Translations under genes and position numbers: made by a program
The notes under the pieces: generated by a model
Told to the model about the DNA's origin: nothing
The model's input: the letters and a program-made list of their open reading frames with translations, nothing else
The model's database searches: none
Source of the DNA: Cruorifilaria tuberocauda
Taxonomy: Eukaryota > Nematoda > Chromadorea > Rhabditida > Onchocercidae
Direction of reading: 5' to 3'
Assembly (NCBI GenBank): GCA_013365365.1
Contig: JABVXU010000504.1
Location: 1 to 38,938 of the forward strand
DNA: 38,938 nucleotides
Part shown: piece after piece, positions 33,676 through 38,938 of the stretch
Numbering within the stretch: the stretch's first letter is position 1
Layout: each line of letters begins with the position of its first letter

Positions 33676-34832
33676 ATGCGGCGATTATTCGGTAATCGAA
33701 GAGCTCATCATCAATCATCCAATGATGGACAAAGCTCAGGTAATTACATACAAATTAAACCTTAAGGTAAATAATTATCTATTTATCTACCTCAAAATTT
33801 GATTTGTTGTAATTTGTAGAAATTTTAAGCAATCGAAAAATATAACTTTAACTATCGATAGATTTAAATATGAAATGTTAATTGAATATCATCTTAAATT
33901 GGAAATTAGCAACAAATTTTACGAATTTTTTAAAATCTCTTAAATTTACTGCTTTTTCGTATAAATTAATAGAAATACATTGACTAGCTTCATCATATTG
34001 GTAATAATTTCAAAGTTGATAAACAATTATAGTAAAGAAAACGATGAAGATACGATGGTATTTGTAAGGTAATTAATCAAAGTAACTTTTCCTTTTGCCA
34101 CTAATAGTATCTTTTTCCCAAATTACTTTCTCTTTTTTTTTCACGCGAAATCTTTTAAATCTTTCAAGTTTACTATTTCCTATTCCTTTATTATGAAAAA
34201 AATTATTTTGAATTTGCAAACTTATGTATATTTTAAATTTCATAATAATGCATGTATTTAGATTCTCTTATTTATCATATCATATTTAATTATATATTTA
34301 TATTCTCGATAAGATATAATAAATGAAAAACAAAAACAATATGGAAAAGATAATCCCTCTTGAAGTTATTTAAATTGACTTCGATGACTTTTTGTCTCCA
34401 TTGACATTTCGGCAATCTTTCCAAATTTCCCATCGATCCATTCATCCGTTCGCATTCTTTCACTTAATCACTTATTTACCGATTCATTCATTCCCTTGCT
34501 TTTCCTACGATACCCCATAATCCTTACTCTTCTTGCTTCAATGGTCACTTCCATTCCTCTCATCCTTCCAAGAGGTCATTCTGTTTCATTCAATTCATGA
34601 GAAATATAAATGATGAACATGTTTTATAGCACCACTCAACGACGGTCAGTTATTTGGAAATGATACGAGCAACAGTGAATCGAGCGATCTAGAACTGTTG
34701 GATGAAGGATTGTGTGGAAATAACGGTTCTCTGCAATTAATCAACAGTAGCAACGAGGTCAACAACAGTAACAACATCAACAACAACAACAACACCAACA
34801 ACAACAGCAACAACAACACCAACAACAACAGC

Positions 34833-34878
<46 letters not shown>

Positions 34879-36047
34879 GCAGCAATAATAGCAATAACCG
34901 TGCTAGCAGCAGTCATCTTTCTAGGGTTTATACTTTTAATCTTTTCTTTCTTCCAATACTATTATTCCCTCCTTCCTTCTTTTTTAAGCTCGAAATAGCT
35001 TTTATGAAATTAAAAAAAATCTTTTCTTCCCTTTCCTCTCTCTCTCTCCCTCTCTCTCTAGATTAATGAGTGTAGAGTGAGATAAAATACTTTATCATTT
35101 CTTATATCGAAATTATTGTACTTTATTATTATAAAGCAAATTGATTGCTACCTATACTTTAACGCATTAAGAATGAACGAGCAGATCGGTAATTAGTCTT
35201 ATGAATTATTCATTAATTCACCATTGAATGACCTAAATGAATGGATAAAAAGAATTACAATTTGATTCTGTTAGCAATAGATCGACTAATTCGAAATATC
35301 GACCAGTCCGTCGATATTCCTTCTCTGTCCATCAGAAATCTCTTTCTTTCCTTCCCTCAACTATCCCTTAATCATGAAAAATCATATAATTCATACATTT
35401 AGTTACTTCTCTTACAATTATGGTTAGTAACAAATTAAATATCAAAACATTATAGTAGATTATTTAGAATAATGTGAAATTTATGTTTTTTCTGTGAGTA
35501 AAATCATTCATTGATTTCTTATATTGCCTCTTTTTTGATAATTTTTAATGATATCAAATAGTTAGATGTAATTTGTAATGCTTTAAATTTGAATACAAAA
35601 GATATTCATATTTAGGAAAATGTTTTAAGCTATTATTAGAGATTAATAAACAATCTTTTTTTTCAATTTATTGAAAAGTTTTTAAAATATTACAAAACTA
35701 GTGATTAATAATTATTCTCAGAATTCCCAGTGGTTGAATCATTTCTGGTGTTAATGATAATTTCTTGAGGTGCAATTATTGTTATGCTTTCTTTATTTAT
35801 CTGATTTTTCACAGAAGAACTGCAGAAATTTGCATAAATGATTATGTTGAAAAAAGAAAGGTTGGAAGAGAAGAAATATCTTTTACAGCAACATCAACGA
35901 ATCTCTCGAGCAAAACGCAGCAAGCGGGCGATGCGTTCCGGTGCTAATACAGTTGCAAATTTGCGATCTAAACGATATCACATGCTGAAAACTGAAGGAA
36001 CTACACAATTCCGCATACATCCTACAATTCGAGCAAGACAGAATCAG
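33676..36047 (+). CDS. Asn-rich/basic protein of unknown function, 5' exons only
   Basis: Three phase-compatible exons are proposed: 33676-33739, 34630-34925 and 35889-36047 (173 residues). Exon 1 starts at the first ATG after an in-frame stop and ends at CAG/GTAATT. Exon 2 follows TTTTATAG and ends AGG/GTTTAT. Exon 3 follows ATCTTTTACAG and ends CAG/GTTTGT in phase 0. Exon 2 begins with an acidic/serine stretch (SNSESSDLELLDEGL, 35-49), then an Asn-rich tract (about 66-111) with 15 consecutive Asn (90-104). Exon 3 is very basic (QRISRAKRSKRAMRSG and later RSKRYH, RIHPTIRARQ), resembling a nuclear-localisation or nucleic-acid/phospholipid-binding segment. No domain is recognised. No further exon was found up to 38938, so the gene continues past the right edge. 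The exons are moderately supported; function is unknown. Confidence 0.55.
33740..34629 (+). other. Intron 1 of the Asn-rich gene
   Basis: 890-bp intron with GTAATT donor and TTTTATAG acceptor. AT-rich on the left; the right end (34380-34600) is pyrimidine-rich and less AT-biased. No exon seen inside. Confidence 0.5.
34743..34885 (+). repeat. (CAA/AAC)n trinucleotide repeat within coding exon 2
   Basis: A long, slightly interrupted AAC-unit repeat, read as Asn in the proposed frame, with ACC (Thr) and AGC (Ser) interruptions. The core from about 34833 is nearly pure AAC. It would read Gln or Thr in the other plus frames and Leu/Val on the minus strand, so frame choice rests on the flanking exon borders. 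Confidence 0.9.
34926..35888 (+). other. Intron 2 of the Asn-rich gene
   Basis: 963-bp intron (GTTTAT...CTTTTACAG). It contains a (TC)-rich tract ending in CTCTAG at 35061 that could serve as an alternative acceptor leading to a quick stop, another acceptor-like TTTTTCACAG at 35815, and a small inverted repeat (35295-35302 against 35311-35318). Confidence 0.45.
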
Positions 36048-37660
36048 GTTTGTTAATGTTGCATTCATTTGATTTTATTTGAATATCGTATGAGATCGAC
36101 AGATCTTCAACTAAATTACAACTTATTTCAGAAATTTTAGTGTAAATTTAATTAAGTGATAAATGGATAAAGTATATCTCAGATGGATAAGTAGATAGAA
36201 GATAGATAAATAGATATACAGCGAGAAATTAAGACGAATAAAGATAACTGTAGAAAGTATTAAAAGCACAATACTAACAACCTCTTACATTTATATCTAA
36301 TTAATTTGCGCCTAATTAATTTTATGCCTTTATGAGAATTTGACCTTGATCTTAGAGACGTTGCGTAAAAGGAATGATATAAACTTTGCTCTTATTTGAA
36401 ATTTTTTAATTGTTGAAACAACTAATATCAATATTTAAAACATTGAATTAATACTGATTAAAATAGTTTTTCACTTCAAATCATTCTTTTTATAGTATTT
36501 TTATCTTGTCAACATACTTCTCTTAATATTAATTAATAATTACCCTTTTTCAAATTTAGCATTAACTTTCTAAAAGAAGACATCAAAATATTTTAAGCAA
36601 TAAAAACTAGTAATACTTATATATTACTACATTAGTATTGCGCTTTTTCGTCCTCTCATTTCTTGAAAAGTTAATTATTTCCGTCAATTGTACTATATTT
36701 CAAACTTGTTATTGCATTAATTAATTGATAATTGGAATTCTTCCAATGTTCCAGTAGTTTAATTTTCAAGTTTCGGAGCTTTCTTTTTTTGCATATATGA
36801 AAAGTTTTCAAGAATGTATTAAAATTACAGTGTTCGTTTCTTTTCTTTCATTTTGCTCTATTTTTTGTTTATTACATTTATCAGTTCTTACTATTAAAAT
36901 AATCTAACAAATATTAAATTTTACAAATAATCGGTTAGTCAGTAATAACTGTAATAATACAAATTGTAATAATACAGTATTAAAGTTAATGATTAATTGA
37001 ATCACAGATCAATATAGTATGATTATTTGCAAAACTTAATATTTATAGTCAATTTTTCGTCATATTAAGCAACAAAAATATTTACTTAATAAGTGATATG
37101 GTGGAAATTTTCACTCGATTTTTTGCATTAGACGTTTGTGGGAGAAGGATTAGTTAAATTTTTTTAAATCTTTGATAATTTAAAACTAATACATTTATTC
37201 TTTTTGCTTTCAAAAGCTTCTTTTTAACAGATTTCATTTCTCTTCCTTTTTCAACTATAGTCACATAATTTTGTAATTATGAATTGCCAACTTAATATTT
37301 TTGTTCTTTCCTTTCCTTTTTTTTCCTATTTTTACACAATTCAAAAATGCACGATATGAATTTCCTTATTATTGCCATATTTTAGAGATTTAATTGCTTT
37401 CCTTTTTCTCTAAAGTAATTTTCGATATTTCATTGAACTTCCCTACTATCGTTGAAATAATTTGCCTTATCGAAATCTGAGAAAGATTTTGAGCAAAGAA
37501 AAAAGAAAGATCTAAAATCACTTATCGCAGTTTTGTGGTATTACGGAAGAGTAAAGTAAATGCATCTGTAATTTTGCTTATTTATCAAAAAACCAGATAT
37601 TCGTAAAATTTATCATTCATTTCTTTACGATTCAGTTGAAAATATTGAACTTATTCTTCA

Positions 37661-37684
37661 TTGTTATTATTATTATTATTATTA
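37661..37684. repeat. (TTA)n microsatellite
   Basis: About eight TTA units in non-coding DNA. Confidence 0.85.
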
Positions 37685-38918
37685 ATTGTTATTATTTATC
37701 TCTTTCACTCTTTGTTATCTTTAGATTACTTCAAGTAAGTTCATGTGATTATTTATAATGAGTGATAAAATGTTTTTATTATCATTGTTAAATGGATCAT
37801 ATTGGTAAAAAGATGAATATAATTAGCAGGAAAGTGGTAATCATTAGCATTCTTAAATAAATAATCATACTGAAATATTGCAACCTTTCTACTTCCTAAT
37901 CAAAAATTTTTAATTTTTAAGATATTCTTTGCACAAAACGAGAATGGTGAAAGATTTAAGGAACTAAGAAGCAAGTAGACAGGTTGAATATTGAAGAAGT
38001 CCATCAATTGATATTTGACAAGACATTGCTCATCGTTAACTTTTCAATTTACATTAACATCAAGCTTAAAATTTGAATATCTCATAAATGCTTCACATTA
38101 AATTAAAAAAATGGTTATTGATATTTTTAAAATAGCTACGGTTTAGCCCAAAATTACTGGCTGATAACTTACATCAATATTTCAAAGTAATATAATAGTT
38201 ATTTCATTAATAAAAATAGTAATAACATTTATGATGATAATATTTTTCGAAATTTTTTTAACAATAAATTTGCAAGAAATTTTATTTATTTATTTGATTA
38301 TTTGAGAAGTATTATTTATTTGATTTTATTTTATACAAGTAGAGAGCTTTTAAAATTACAAGTAGAGAATTTTTTTTTTCTAGCAACAACTTTCTTCACA
38401 TCTCGAGAAAATTTGAATTAAATTAAACATTCCTCTTACGTACAGAAATAATATTATCAAAAGTACAATTTTTCCGTCAGCAACCTCAGTACTTTTGATT
38501 TTAATTTTCCAATTTGAATTATTGTCTTCGTGTTTATAACTAGAAAACGAATTTTTATACGCATTTATTTTTCATATCTTCATCATCAAAATTACTTATT
38601 AAATTATAATTTCTGATTATTTCATTTTGAATAGATAGATTTATCACTCGCACATACATATCTTTATATTATTCATGATAATTTATACATTTATATACAT
38701 CATACTCCTCTACTCTTAAGATCCTTTCGAGAAAAAAATTATTTTCCAAATTGCTTGAATAATGTTTCGTTCTAATTGAATTGAAAGCTTCTTCTTCTAT
38801 TATTTTTCTTAATTTAATTCATGAAAATTCATCACGTGCGAAAACCATATGTCTTGTTTGACCTTTGAAGGAAATATCATTTTTTAGAAATGATTTTCCT
38901 TCTATTTTTTCCTTTTTT

Positions 38919-38938
38919 CTCTCTCTCTCTCTCTCTCT
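38919..38938. repeat. (CT)n microsatellite at the window edge
   Basis: CT repeat running to the last base; its true length is unknown because the window ends in it. Confidence 0.9.

Larger units (their letters stand above)
36048..38938. other. Right-end AT-rich stretch, probably intronic
   Basis: No exon can be supported. It contains GATA-type repeats (36181-36215), a (TTA)n run at about 37661-37684 and ends in a (CT)n microsatellite. If the Asn-rich gene is real, this is most likely its third intron, at least 2.9 kb long. Confidence 0.5.

Noticed and set aside
34646..34894. Minus-strand open frame rich in leucine
   Set aside because: It is the antisense of the AAC repeat; the poly-Leu is a by-product of the trinucleotide repeat, not a membrane protein.
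35816..35888. Alternative exon 3 start after TTTTTCACAG at 35815
   Set aside because: In the phase left by exon 2 it reaches TGA after eight codons; the acceptor at 35888 keeps the frame open for 53 codons.
1..38938. CRISPR arrays, rRNA genes, bacterial operons or viral genes
   Set aside because: No regularly spaced repeats with unique spacers, no rRNA-like stretches and no prokaryotic gene organisation; exon-intron structure is plainly eukaryotic.

Overview
The window looks like chromosomal DNA of a parasitic nematode, most probably a filarial (spirurid) worm. The base composition is about 70% A+T. Genes are split into short exons by introns with GT...TTTCAG or TTTTAG borders. One gene is a serpentine receptor of the nematode-restricted SRX type. 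Filarial placement is inference; the nematode assignment is firmer.

Left part (1-19.1 kb), four genes on the minus strand. (1) A secreted or membrane protein with one unusual LDL-receptor class A module (213-920), possibly continuing beyond the left edge. (2) A six-exon SRX-like 7TM receptor (4455-6053), rebuilt here as 291 residues with consistent splice phases. (3) An eight-exon mitochondrial carrier of the SLC25A39/SLC25A40 (glutathione importer) family (8700-11368), 361 residues. (4) Cytosolic leucyl-tRNA synthetase in 25 exons (12106-19098), about 1188 residues, with class I motifs HLGH and KMSKQ and the CP1 editing domain. One LARS exon carries an apparent frameshift in an A7 run (plus strand T7 at 17219-17225); a sequence error is the likeliest cause. 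Between genes 1 and 2 is a candidate small two-exon plus-strand gene (3873-4169). A ~160 bp direct repeat flanks gene 1, and a 35-bp-arm hairpin lies at 2231-2311.

Middle (19.1-33.7 kb): about 14.5 kb with no coding sequence I can support. It is AT-rich with microsatellites, a 31-bp tandem repeat, a 9-bp tandem repeat and a degenerate 1.15 kb inverted-repeat (foldback, MITE-like) element at about 27838-28995.

Right part (33.7-38.9 kb): the first three supported exons of a plus-strand gene whose product I do not recognise. It has a short acidic/serine segment, an asparagine-rich tract encoded by an AAC repeat, and a strongly basic exon; later exons must lie beyond the right edge.

The genes do not form a pathway. 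LARS works in cytosolic translation, the carrier in mitochondrial glutathione and iron-sulfur homeostasis, the receptor probably in chemosensation. I see no previously undescribed multi-gene system. The items most worth checking are the LARS frameshift, the foldback element, the LDLa module lacking one disulfide pair, the cysteine cluster in the carrier loop, and the two unrecognised plus-strand genes.
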